Part shown: piece by piece, positions 1 to 7,510 of the stretch
Layout: every line of letters begins with the position of its first letter
Position numbering within the stretch: the first letter of the stretch is position 1
Assembly: GCA_002373595.1 (NCBI GenBank)
Contig: DFKT01000092.1
Span: forward strand, 1-16,495
DNA: 16,495 nucleotides
From: Lachnospiraceae bacterium UBA3638
Lineage (GTDB): Bacteria; Bacillota; Clostridia; Lachnospirales; Lachnospiraceae
Direction: 5' to 3'
The notes under the pieces: model-generated
What the model was told of the DNA's origin: nothing
Databases searched by the model: none
What the model saw: only the letters and a program-made list of their open reading frames with translations
Made by a program: the position numbers and the translations under genes

Positions 1-50
1 GACTTTTAATAGTTAGTCTTTCATCCGTGCGAACCCGCACAGACCTTACC

Positions 51-85
51 TATTGTAGCAAAAAAATGCCGTTTGTGCTACAATA
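51..85 (+). promoter_or_regulatory. Extended -10 promoter inside a palindrome
   Basis: TGCTACAAT (76-84) is an extended -10 element: TG, one base, then TACAAT at 79-84. It is also the right arm of a perfect 10-bp inverted repeat, TATTGTAGCA (51-60) with TGCTACAATA (76-85), separated by 15 bases. No good -35 sits at 17 bp; TTGTAG at 53-58 is 20 bp away. The promoter is inferred for the lipoprotein gene at 161. The palindrome covering the -10 could be an operator. Confidence 0.5.
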
Positions 86-160
86 TATTTGGTTTAATTT
101 GCCGAAAAATAAAGAAAATCGGGATTTTGTGACCGACAGATCAAAAGGAGTTATGAAGAA

Positions 161-1285
161 ATGATAAGAAATAACAAAAGCACAGCAGCCAGACTCGCAT
201 CGGGAGTACTTGCTGCAGTATTGATGATGACGTGCGCAGGATGCGGGGCAAAGGAGGCCGCGTCTGCAGCAGATGCAACACCTTCAACCGATGCTCCTGC
301 CGCCCCGCTTAATACCGGAGACGAGGGCAATACGGGAATAGCCGATCTTCCCTATTATGAGACGGTACTCGGCATCGATGTGGATGATTACATCACTCTC
401 AGTGATTACAAGAACTGGGACATCGAAACCACGTACGACCCGACAGATGAGTCAGTTTTGAAAGCTGAGCTCCCTTACTATTCATATGATATTCTTTCCG
501 ATTACCTCACGGATGATGACTATATCACCGACCGCACGGTTGAGGACGGAGACATTACGATCCTTGATTACGTAGGAAAGAAGGACGGAGTTGCTTTTGA
601 CGGAGGAACTGCTGAGGGAGCCATACTTTGGATCGGATCGCACACCTATATCGATGGATTTGAAGAAGGTCTTGTAGGCGCAACGATCGATGAGCAGGTA
701 GATCTTAACCTCACTTTCCCTGAGAATTATCAGGCTGAGGAACTTGCGGGAAAGGCTGTTGTATTTGAGGTGATCGTTCGCAAGATCATAAAGACTGAGT
801 CCGTATCCCGCGAGGTCAATAAGGTTGCCGCACAGAATGAGCTCAGCAACGAACTTGCCGACAAGCTTCTTGGTTCCGTCACCCTTAAGACGGAATTCCC
901 CGTAAGCCTTGTAACCGGATATCAGCAGACGGCCGGCAATGAACTCGATTACAGAGCACAGAATACTTACGGTATAGACGGAGACACTTTCCTTCAGATG
1001 TACGGAACCACCAGAGATGCTTATGTGGAGGAAGTTGCCAAGCAGGATCTCCTTATGGATTCCGCGGTTATCAGCATCGCCAAGAAGGAAGGTCTGATAC
1101 TCGATGACGCCGGATTCAATGCAAAGGTTGAGAACTTCCTGGCAGAGAGCTCATTCCCTGATCTCGATACTCTCCTTAAGTACTCGGGACTTTCCGAAGA
1201 GCAGCTCAGAGTTTACTTTATAACCGAAGATGTACAGGCTTATCTTATGGGCATCTATGAGCCCAAGGTATTTGGAGAAGAGTAA
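161..1285 (+). CDS. Trigger-factor-like FKBP-type peptidyl-prolyl isomerase lipoprotein
   Basis: This 374-residue protein starts with a basic, hydrophobic signal (residues 1-27) and a probable lipidation cysteine C28 in the stretch TCAGC. The -3 residue is Cys rather than the usual Leu, so lipidation is likely but not certain. An Ala/Thr/Asp-rich linker follows to about residue 60. Residues about 127-210 resemble the trigger-factor PPIase domain, with DITILDYVG, then FDGG, a GSHTYIDGFEEGLVG segment and FPENY. The C-terminal 160 residues are helical and acidic and resemble the trigger-factor C-terminal chaperone arms. There is no ribosome-binding domain, so the protein probably folds exported proteins on the outer face of the membrane. 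The start at 161 has AAAGGAG at 144-150; the earlier ATG at 153 hits a stop after two codons. It is followed 43 bases later by the NlpC/P60 gene, probably in the same transcript. The substrate is unknown. Confidence 0.85.
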   Translation: MIRNNKSTAARLASGVLAAVLMMTCAGCGAKEAASAADATPSTDAPAAPLNTGDEGNTGIADLPYYETVLGIDVDDYITLSDYKNWDIETTYDPTDESVLKAELPYYSYDILSDYLTDDDYITDRTVEDGDITILDYVGKKDGVAFDGGTAEGAILWIGSHTYIDGFEEGLVGATIDEQVDLNLTFPENYQAEELAGKAVVFEVIVRKIIKTESVSREVNKVAAQNELSNELADKLLGSVTLKTEFPVSLVTGYQQTAGNELDYRAQNTYGIDGDTFLQMYGTTRDAYVEEVAKQDLLMDSAVISIAKKEGLILDDAGFNAKVENFLAESSFPDLDTLLKYSGLSEEQLRVYFITEDVQAYLMGIYEPKVFGEE

Positions 1286-1328
1286 GCCGTTCATTCCGGG
1301 ACGAATGCCCGGATAGCAGAGAGAAAAT

Positions 1329-2681
1329 ATGCAGGCATATCGCAGGAGAAAAATAAATAAACTTGCGAGAATGGGCAAAGGACAGTTACGCATCGTTGCT
1401 GCGGCAGCGATAATAACTGTGACAACTGTGTCATGTTTTCCCATAACTGCACAGGCTACGGGACGCACTTCGGCTCAGGTCCAGACAGATATCAATGCAA
1501 AGAACAAAGAGATCAAAGAAGCCCAGGCCAAACTGGGTGCTATCAACTCCAAACTCCAGGGAATAGAAAGTGACGCGGCTGTCATAAAGGCGGAACTTGA
1601 TGACCTTAAAGATGCCGTATACAGCATCATGGAGGATATAGAGAGCCGTGAGATCCAGATAGAGGAGACGCGGGCACTCATAGCCGAAAAGGAAGAGGAA
1701 GTGGAAGGCATCAGAGCCGAGTATGAGGAGGCTCTTGAGACCGAGAAACAGCGCCGTGATGATATGCAGAAGAGAATGCGTGCGATGTATGAGCGCGGTG
1801 ATGACAATACGCTCGCACTTATCTTTTCCGGCAAAGGTATCTATGACATATTAAACCGTCTCGGCCTGGCACAGAAAGTGTATGATTACGACAGAGAGAA
1901 GCTCGATGAGTACAAACAGACCAGGGAAGTACTCGAAGAGATAAGGATAGGCCTCGAGGAGGAAGAAGCCTCTCTTAAAGAGGAGGAAGCCACTTTAAAT
2001 GCCGAGATAGCAGACCTCGAGAACGAGAAGAGCGAGCTCGAGGAATCGATGGAGCCCCTTCGGGAGAAATCAGCGGAGTTCGATGCTCTCGTAAAGAGCG
2101 CAAAGCAGGAAGCTTCCGTAGCAGCAACGCTCCTTTCACAGGAACAGGCTCAGCTCCAGGCACTGCAGGATCAGAAACAGAAGGCACTTGAGGCGGAGGC
2201 GGCGGCAGCCAGACAGGCTCAGCTTGCGGCACAGGCGGCAGCAGGCGGGACGGGAACCGTTTCTGCGGGCGGCGGAGGTGCGGCTCCGACCATCAATGCG
2301 ACCAGCTGGGATGCGGTCATTGATGCTTCACCCGGATCCGACCTTGGCAAACAGATCGCCAAGTACGGATGCCAGTTCATAGGCTGTCCCTATGTACACG
2401 GAGGGAGATCCCTCACCAACGGCACCGACTGCTCCGGATTTACCATGCTCGTATACCAGCAGTTCGGTTACAGCCTCTCACCCTCATCGTCCATGCAGGC
2501 GACTCAGGGCAGGGAGATCAGCGTTTCAGAGATAGAACCGGGCGATATATTGGTGTATCCCGGACATGTGGCACTATATATAGGAGGGGGATACGTGGTA
2601 CACGCCTCCACACCGGCCAGCGGTATCAAGACGAACGGCATGTATTATCGCCAGCCGACCAGTGTCAGAAGGATTTTGTGA
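1329..2681 (+). CDS. Secreted coiled-coil NlpC/P60 peptidoglycan hydrolase
   Basis: This 450-residue protein begins with a signal peptide that probably ends near residue 43 (AQA). Residues about 47-300 form a long Glu/Lys/Gln-rich coiled coil of the PcsB-N/CwlO kind. An Ala- then Gly-rich linker (about 285-320) joins this to a C-terminal NlpC/P60 domain (about 335-450). The catalytic residues are visible: Cys368 in TDCSGF, His413 in PGHVALYIG and His425 in VVHAS. The family cleaves the D-Glu/meso-diaminopimelate bond of the cell-wall stem peptide (DL-endopeptidase). In characterised members the coiled coil keeps the enzyme inactive until FtsEX engages it; that is family knowledge, not seen here. 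The ribosome binding site is weak (AGAGAG), and an alternative ATG at 1371 has none. No terminator follows before the flagellar operon. The 43-bp gap upstream holds two mutually exclusive short stems around 1293-1312, without a T run. Confidence 0.93.
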   Translation: MQAYRRRKINKLARMGKGQLRIVAAAAIITVTTVSCFPITAQATGRTSAQVQTDINAKNKEIKEAQAKLGAINSKLQGIESDAAVIKAELDDLKDAVYSIMEDIESREIQIEETRALIAEKEEEVEGIRAEYEEALETEKQRRDDMQKRMRAMYERGDDNTLALIFSGKGIYDILNRLGLAQKVYDYDREKLDEYKQTREVLEEIRIGLEEEEASLKEEEATLNAEIADLENEKSELEESMEPLREKSAEFDALVKSAKQEASVAATLLSQEQAQLQALQDQKQKALEAEAAAARQAQLAAQAAAGGTGTVSAGGGGAAPTINATSWDAVIDASPGSDLGKQIAKYGCQFIGCPYVHGGRSLTNGTDCSGFTMLVYQQFGYSLSPSSSMQATQGREISVSEIEPGDILVYPGHVALYIGGGYVVHASTPASGIKTNGMYYRQPTSVRRIL

Positions 2682-2720
2682 TATTATAGAGAAAACAGCT
2701 CAAATTTTTCGTAAATATAC

Positions 2721-2748
2721 TAAAGTTTGATAACAAATGCTCCGATAA
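2721..2748 (+). promoter_or_regulatory. Sigma-28 (SigD/FliA-type) promoter of flgM
   Basis: TAAAGTTT at 2721-2728 matches the known sigma-28 -35 consensus exactly. Twelve bases later TCCGATAA (2741-2748) matches the -10 consensus GCCGATAA at seven of eight positions. Transcription should begin near 2755, leaving a leader of about 70 bases before flgM. The placement is as expected, because flgM and the hook-associated genes are late flagellar genes. Confidence 0.85.
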
Positions 2749-2792
2749 ATGTGATGTAGGAGTAGTAAGGCCCACAAAATGAAAAGAGGCGG

Positions 2793-2820
2793 CTCCTGCA
2801 AATATTTAGAGGAGGGAGGT
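2793..2820 (+). promoter_or_regulatory. flgM ribosome binding site with possible sequestering stem
   Basis: A very strong Shine-Dalgarno element, GGAGGGAGGT (2811-2820), lies 8 bases before the ATG. CTCCT (2793-2797) can pair with AGGAG (2810-2814) across a 12-base loop, which would partly hide it. The leader also has GGA triplets at 2811, 2815 and 2826, a motif CsrA prefers. The regulatory role is inferred; the stem is only 5 bp. Confidence 0.35.
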
Positions 2821-2827
2821 ATCCCGG

Positions 2828-3103
2828 ATGCGTATTGAAAGTTATACACAGATACAGAACCTGTATCAGACACAGAAGACCAAGCAGACAGCAAAGCCTG
2901 TCGCAGCAGCTCGTGCTACCGATAAGGTACAGATAAGCAGCTTCGGCCAGGATCTTGCAACCGCAAGAGCAGCTCTTGGCAATACGCCCGATATCCGCGA
3001 GGAAGTTACCGCTCCCATCAAGGCTCAGATCCAGAACGGCACTTACAATGTAAGCGCAGAGAGCTTTGCGGAGAAACTTCTTGCCAAGTATCAGGGACTG
3101 TAA
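2828..3103 (+). CDS. flgM: FlgM, anti-sigma-28 factor
   Basis: This 91-residue protein has the usual FlgM size. Its N-terminal 30 residues are polar and probably disordered. The conserved sigma-binding part lies at about residues 45-88, with the family pattern of a hydrophobic helix (IKAQIQNGTYNVSAESFAEK) ending in KLLAKYQ. FlgM holds sigma-28 inactive until the hook is complete, then leaves through the flagellar export channel. It is the first gene behind a sigma-28-type promoter, giving the classic negative feedback loop. The start has a very strong ribosome binding site at 2811-2820. It is followed 18 bases later by flgN, and its position at the head of the late operon fits the Firmicutes arrangement. 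Confidence 0.93.
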   Translation: MRIESYTQIQNLYQTQKTKQTAKPVAAARATDKVQISSFGQDLATARAALGNTPDIREEVTAPIKAQIQNGTYNVSAESFAEKLLAKYQGL

Positions 3104-3121
3104 TTAAGAACGAGGTAAACC

Positions 3122-3637
3122 GTGGCGAGTTTAATGGAAACCCTTATAGCAACGCTGAGGGACGAATGTGATGCATATGATGGGTTATTGAGTCTGTCAC
3201 GGAAGAAGACTCCGGTGATCATCACCGGTGACCTGAATGAGCTGACTAAAATCACGGAAGAGGAACAGGAGTATGCCGGCCGTATCCAGAATCTTGAGAA
3301 AAAGAGAGTCGAGGTAACCGCTGACATTGCTAATGTAGTTAACAGGGACGTTAACAAGCTCAAACTCAAAGATCTGATAGAAATGCTGGAGGCGAGACCT
3401 TCAGAACAAAGAGCACTCATCGAGATACATGACAGACTTCATGTATCGGTACATGAACTCAAAAGGGTAAATGAGCAAAATGCGGAACTGCTCTCAAGCA
3501 GCCTGGAAATGGTTCAATATGAGATAACACTGCTTCAGGCAATGAAAGCGGCTCCCGAGACGGCAAACTACTCCAAAGGCACCTATACCGGCGAAACAAT
3601 GGGAATCTCCAGGGGAGGGTTTGACGCCAAACAATAG
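3122..3637 (+). CDS. flgN: FlgN, export chaperone for FlgK and FlgL
   Basis: This 171-residue protein is predicted to be almost entirely helical, with heptad-like Leu/Ile spacing, as in the FlgN family. It has a long N-terminal helix (about 1-60) and a second helical stretch (about 75-145). The tail has the NYSKGTYTGET-like Gly/Tyr pattern often seen at FlgN C-termini. FlgN binds the C-termini of the junction proteins FlgK and FlgL, keeps them unfolded and delivers them to the export gate. Both clients are encoded directly downstream. The GTG start at 3122 is preferred because GAGGT (3112-3116) lies 5 bases away. The ATG at 3134 would be 17 bases from that site. Identification rests partly on context because FlgN sequences are weakly conserved. 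Confidence 0.88.
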   Translation: MASLMETLIATLRDECDAYDGLLSLSRKKTPVIITGDLNELTKITEEEQEYAGRIQNLEKKRVEVTADIANVVNRDVNKLKLKDLIEMLEARPSEQRALIEIHDRLHVSVHELKRVNEQNAELLSSSLEMVQYEITLLQAMKAAPETANYSKGTYTGETMGISRGGFDAKQ

Positions 3638-3646
3638 GAGAGAATT

Positions 3647-5446
3647 ATGTCCCTGTGGAGCAGCTTATCCGTTGGAGTCACCGGACTTCAGACCGGGTCA
3701 AACGCACTTAATACCGTAGCACATAACCTGACCAACGTCGACACTGACGGCTATACACGCCAGCAGGTCGAGCAGGCGGACAGAATATATACAACGCTCT
3801 CCAAGACGGCCTCCAAGATATCATATCAGCAGGTCGGACTTGGAGTTTATTATTCTAATGTTAAACAGGTTCGTGACTATTTCCTCGACAAGACCTATCG
3901 TCAGGAAGTAGGCCGCGAAGATTTCTATTCCGTTTCTTCCGGCACTTTAAACGAGGTCGAGGATCTCCTCGGCGAGCTTCAGGGAACACAGTTCCAGAAA
4001 TCCTTAAGCGACCTTTGGACCTCGGTCCAGGAGCTTACCAAGGATCCCTGCAACAGCGTTACCATGGGAGCTTTCGTATCCGAGGCCAATGAGTTCCTCT
4101 TCAGAGCGCAGGGAGTATACGACGGACTTTCCAGTTTCCAGGACAATCTCAACTACCAGGTTAAACAGAAAGTAAACCAGATAAACGAACTCGGAAAGAG
4201 CCTTTTAAAGCTCAACGACGAGATCCGTAATGTCGAGTTGGGCGGAGTCGAGCACGCAAATGATCTTCGCGACGAGAGAAACCTTATCCTCGATAAGCTT
4301 GCGGAGCTCGCAGATATCAGTTACAAAGAGGACTATTTCGGTAATGTGGAAGTCCAGATCGAGGGCGAAGACTTTGTAAAAGGCGGCGTCTGCTACGAGA
4401 TCGGATTAAAGGCCGACAACCTTACCGGATTCTATACACCCTTCTGGCCCCAGAATGCAGAGTGGCATCTCGACGACATGGGAAACCGTGATTATGACAT
4501 AGAGAATGCGCAAGTATTCGACCTTTCCCGCCAGATCAGCTCTGAGCTTAATACCGACATCGGCGGGCTCAAGTCCATCCTCCTTGCAAGGGGTGACCAC
4601 AGAGCAGATTATACCGATATAGAGACCAATCCCGAGACGGGAGAGTCCAATTACGACAACATCTCTCAGTCCGTACTTATGAACATCCAGGCTGAATTTG
4701 ACCAGCTTGTTCACAATACCATGAGAGCCATCAACAGCGTGCTTGAGGATGCGGCAGGCGTAAAGGAGATCGCTGACGGAAGCGGCGATGCACAGACTCA
4801 GGCCCTTTACGATGCCCTTAAGGCCGGGGATGAGGCAAACGGAGACTATTATGACGGCAAGACCTACAAGCTCGTCAAAGCCTCCGATCTCACATATATG
4901 AAAGATAATGACGGCAGCCCGTTGCTCCTCTTCAAGAAGCAGACTACCGACAGCTACGAGAAGGTAACTATCGGCGGAGACGACTACTGGGTATACAAGA
5001 ATGAGGACTATGATGTAAACGAGTCCCTCTATACCACAGCCAATACCTGCGTCAACCAAAACCTCCTTCAGACCCCGACCCTGCTTGGTTTCAGACTTGC
5101 TGACGGATCCGAGGACAAGGTCACCATGGACAAGCTCAAGCAGGTATTTACCGATGAGATCTACACGCTCAACCCCAATGTATTAAAGAGAGTATCTTTA
5201 AATGACTACTACGGAGACCTCGTTTCCCAGGTTGCGAACTCCGGATATGTATACAAGACCATCCACGAGAACCAGCAGAATACCGTCGAGGCGACCAGAA
5301 CCGCCAGAGATCAGGTTACTGCGGTATCCTCGGACGAAGAGCTTTCAAATATGATCAAGTTCCAGAGCGCATATAACGCATCGAGCAGATTTATCAATGT
5401 AGTAAACGAAATGTTGGAGCATTTGCTAAATTCTCTCGCGGGTTAA
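3647..5446 (+). CDS. flgK: FlgK, hook-filament junction protein, first copy
   Basis: This 599-residue protein has both conserved ends of FlgK. At the N-terminus is the flagellar rod/hook signature (residues about 8-42: GLQTGSNALNTVAHNLTN then GYTRQQV). At the C-terminus is the helix with MIKFQSAYNASSRFINVVNEML. Residues about 80-240 form the helical D1 part with the conserved ELRDERN-like segment, here NDLRDERNLILDKL. The central part (about 300-500) is variable and acidic, and probably forms the surface-exposed domains. FlgK forms the ring at the end of the hook on which FlgL and then the filament assemble. The family is commonly about 500 residues, so this is somewhat long. The ribosome binding site is AGGAGAG, about 6 bases before the ATG. 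It lies 9 bases after flgN and 27 bases before a second flgK. Confidence 0.95.
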   Translation: MSLWSSLSVGVTGLQTGSNALNTVAHNLTNVDTDGYTRQQVEQADRIYTTLSKTASKISYQQVGLGVYYSNVKQVRDYFLDKTYRQEVGREDFYSVSSGTLNEVEDLLGELQGTQFQKSLSDLWTSVQELTKDPCNSVTMGAFVSEANEFLFRAQGVYDGLSSFQDNLNYQVKQKVNQINELGKSLLKLNDEIRNVELGGVEHANDLRDERNLILDKLAELADISYKEDYFGNVEVQIEGEDFVKGGVCYEIGLKADNLTGFYTPFWPQNAEWHLDDMGNRDYDIENAQVFDLSRQISSELNTDIGGLKSILLARGDHRADYTDIETNPETGESNYDNISQSVLMNIQAEFDQLVHNTMRAINSVLEDAAGVKEIADGSGDAQTQALYDALKAGDEANGDYYDGKTYKLVKASDLTYMKDNDGSPLLLFKKQTTDSYEKVTIGGDDYWVYKNEDYDVNESLYTTANTCVNQNLLQTPTLLGFRLADGSEDKVTMDKLKQVFTDEIYTLNPNVLKRVSLNDYYGDLVSQVANSGYVYKTIHENQQNTVEATRTARDQVTAVSSDEELSNMIKFQSAYNASSRFINVVNEMLEHLLNSLAG

Positions 5447-5466
5447 GCCGATGTATTAATCGGAGG
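5427..5466 (+). promoter_or_regulatory. Hairpin over the flgK2 ribosome binding site, overlapping a sigma-28-like motif
   Basis: CCGAT (5448-5452) and ATCGG (5459-5463) form a perfect 5-bp stem whose right arm contains the first two G of the flgK2 Shine-Dalgarno GGAGG (5462-5466). The same bases read as a sigma-28-type promoter: TAAA (5427-5430), 16 bases, then GCCGATGT (5447-5454), with the same TAAA to -10 spacing as at flgM. Such a promoter would start transcription almost on the ribosome binding site, which argues against it. The two readings are alternatives. Confidence 0.35.
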
Positions 5467-5473
5467 TTAATAT

Positions 5474-7417
5474 ATGCCATCTACATTTTTCGGACTAAAC
5501 ATATCATACTCGGGACTGCTCGCATCCAACGCATCCCTCAATACCACGGCAAACAACATATCCAATGTACAGACTGAAGGATACAGCCGCCAGCAGGTTA
5601 ACCAGCAGGCCGCTTCCGCCATCCGTACCTTTACGACCTTCGGAAGTGCCGGAGCCGGTGTTGAGACGCTCTCCATTGAGCGTATAAGGGACGAGTTCTA
5701 CGACCAGAAATACTGGTCGAACAATACCAATGTGGGCGAATACGAGATGAAGGCCTACTATATGAAGCAGATCGAGCAGTATTTCTATGACAGCTCGACT
5801 ACGGCAGGATTCTCCGATGTATTTGACACCCTCATGATCAAGGGTATCGAAGAACTCATGAAGAATCCCGGCGATTCCTCCACCAAGACCCAGTTCGTGG
5901 GATACGCGAGTGCGCTTACCGATTATTTCAACAGCACCGTCGGAAACCTCCAGAAGGTTCAGAAGGACTTGAACGCAGAGATAAAGCTCAAAGTCGATGA
6001 GATCAATTCCATCGCTTCCGAGATAGTAGAGCTCAACAAGCAGATCAACACCATCGAGATGGGCGGAGCAATGAAGGCAAATGAACTTCGCGACCGCCGT
6101 ACCGCTCTCGTAGACAGACTCTCCGAAATAGTGGACGTCAGCATCAGCGAGACCCCCGTTGTGGACCTTAACGATCCCGACCGTGTGACCGGTGCAAACC
6201 GTTTCGTCGTCAAGATCGCAGGCGGACAGATCCTTGTTGATATGAACAGCCTGAACCAGCTCGACTGCAAGGCCAGAGAGAATTACGAAAAGGTCAATAT
6301 GAGTGACATAGACGGCCTTTACGATGTATATTGGGTCACTCCCGAGGGAGAGCCCCTTCAGAAATTCGGTCTCTACAATGCCTCCATGGGCGGGGAATTA
6401 AGAGGTCTCGTTCAGATGAGAGACGGCAATAACGGCGAGTACTTCAACGGCCTCATAACCAACACAACCGTTTCCGATTATGTGGACGATAATGGAGGCC
6501 TCCACGATACCGTCACCATCAAGGTCACCGAGGACTACCTCACCGATCTGAACAAGTCAAATCTCTCGGATCAGGGCGGCATCCTCAATCTCGGCAACAA
6601 GGAATTCTACTATGATTCCTGGACCTACAAGGCAACCAAGGATGGTTCCGGCAATATCAGCTACGAGTACACCTTCGTCCTCTCCAATGAGACTTCGAAG
6701 AATTCGAGCCACATCACCAATGACCGCATCGGCAAGAACGCAACGATCGGATCGAGTGTAAAATACGAAGGCATTCCCTACTATATGAGCCAGCTCAATG
6801 AGTGGGTAAGGACTTTCTCAGAGAAGTTCAACGACATATTAAAGAAGGGAAATGACAATACCGGTACCATACTTTTCACCGGAAACCATGCCACCGATAC
6901 GGATCAGTACCAGTTCAATCAGAACAAGGACTATCACCTCTTTGAGAAGGAAGCGGCAAACGGTACTTCGCTGGAAGTAAACGTACACGATGACAGCTAC
7001 TACAAGCTCACGGCAGGCAACTTCAGCACCCTCGTGGCGATGATGAGCGACCCCAAGCTGATGAGCAATAAGTATAAGACAGCGGACGGAGTAGAGCAGG
7101 ACGACCTCCTCACAGACCTCAAGAAAATGGTCAACGCGAAAGAGGGAACCGCATTCAGAGGAGGATCCGCAGCGGAATTCCTCGAATCGGTCATCTCGGA
7201 TGTGGCACTTAATGCTTCCGCAGCCGATACATTCAGGGACAGCTACAAGACAGTACAGAATACCATAGAGACCAACCGACTCTCGATATCCGGAGTAGAT
7301 GAGGACGAGGAAGCGGTCAACCTGGTTAAGTTCCAGAACGCATACAACCTTAACTCCAAGATGATCCAGGTATTCCAGGAGATATACAACAGACTGATAC
7401 TCGAAACCGGCGTATAG
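5474..7417 (+). CDS. flgK: FlgK-type hook-filament junction protein, second copy
   Basis: This 647-residue protein is clearly homologous to its neighbour at the ends but very different in the middle. The N-terminal signature is NASLNTTANNISNVQTEGYSRQQV-like (residues about 18-42, shown here as its core NTTANNISN and GYSRQQV). Residues about 60-240 are the helical D1 region with ANELRDRRTALVDRL. The C-terminus has NLVKFQNAYNLNSKMIQVFQ. It is longer than the first copy and has a large central insertion (about 300-560) rich in Asp, Asn, Tyr and Thr. Both copies keep intact assembly ends, so neither looks like a pseudogene. They may form a mixed or two-layer junction, or one may be used conditionally; this is inference. 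GGAGG at 5462-5466 supports the ATG. The flgL gene follows after a 93-bp spacer with two hairpins. Confidence 0.93.
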   Translation: MPSTFFGLNISYSGLLASNASLNTTANNISNVQTEGYSRQQVNQQAASAIRTFTTFGSAGAGVETLSIERIRDEFYDQKYWSNNTNVGEYEMKAYYMKQIEQYFYDSSTTAGFSDVFDTLMIKGIEELMKNPGDSSTKTQFVGYASALTDYFNSTVGNLQKVQKDLNAEIKLKVDEINSIASEIVELNKQINTIEMGGAMKANELRDRRTALVDRLSEIVDVSISETPVVDLNDPDRVTGANRFVVKIAGGQILVDMNSLNQLDCKARENYEKVNMSDIDGLYDVYWVTPEGEPLQKFGLYNASMGGELRGLVQMRDGNNGEYFNGLITNTTVSDYVDDNGGLHDTVTIKVTEDYLTDLNKSNLSDQGGILNLGNKEFYYDSWTYKATKDGSGNISYEYTFVLSNETSKNSSHITNDRIGKNATIGSSVKYEGIPYYMSQLNEWVRTFSEKFNDILKKGNDNTGTILFTGNHATDTDQYQFNQNKDYHLFEKEAANGTSLEVNVHDDSYYKLTAGNFSTLVAMMSDPKLMSNKYKTADGVEQDDLLTDLKKMVNAKEGTAFRGGSAAEFLESVISDVALNASAADTFRDSYKTVQNTIETNRLSISGVDEDEEAVNLVKFQNAYNLNSKMIQVFQEIYNRLILETGV

Positions 7418-7473
7418 GACTTGGAAAGGGCATCCAAGTCCGCAAGAATATTTTTCAGAGAAAAATGTTCTTG
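7417..7473 (+). promoter_or_regulatory. Two consecutive hairpins in the flgK2-flgL spacer
   Basis: The first hairpin is GGACTTGG (7417-7424) with CCAAGTCC (7434-7441), 8 bp around a 9-base loop; its left arm begins on the last base of the flgK2 stop codon. The second begins two bases later: a 14-nt arm (7443-7456) pairs fully with 7460-7473 around the loop AGA, with one G-U pair. The second is AT-rich and lacks a T run after it, so it is not a standard terminator. It could protect or process the mRNA, or form a regulator binding site. Confidence 0.6.
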
Positions 7474-7510
7474 ATGTTGGGGATACATACATATCAATGA
7501 GGGATAATAT

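Noticed and set aside
27..40. Small hairpin GTGCG/CGCAC at the window start
   Set aside because: Only 5 bp and no T run on either strand; probably meaningless or the remnant of an upstream feature.
4406..5059. A 217-codon open frame on the - strand opposite flgK1
   Set aside because: Valine/isoleucine-rich shadow with no ribosome binding site or domain; it lies within the variable part of FlgK.
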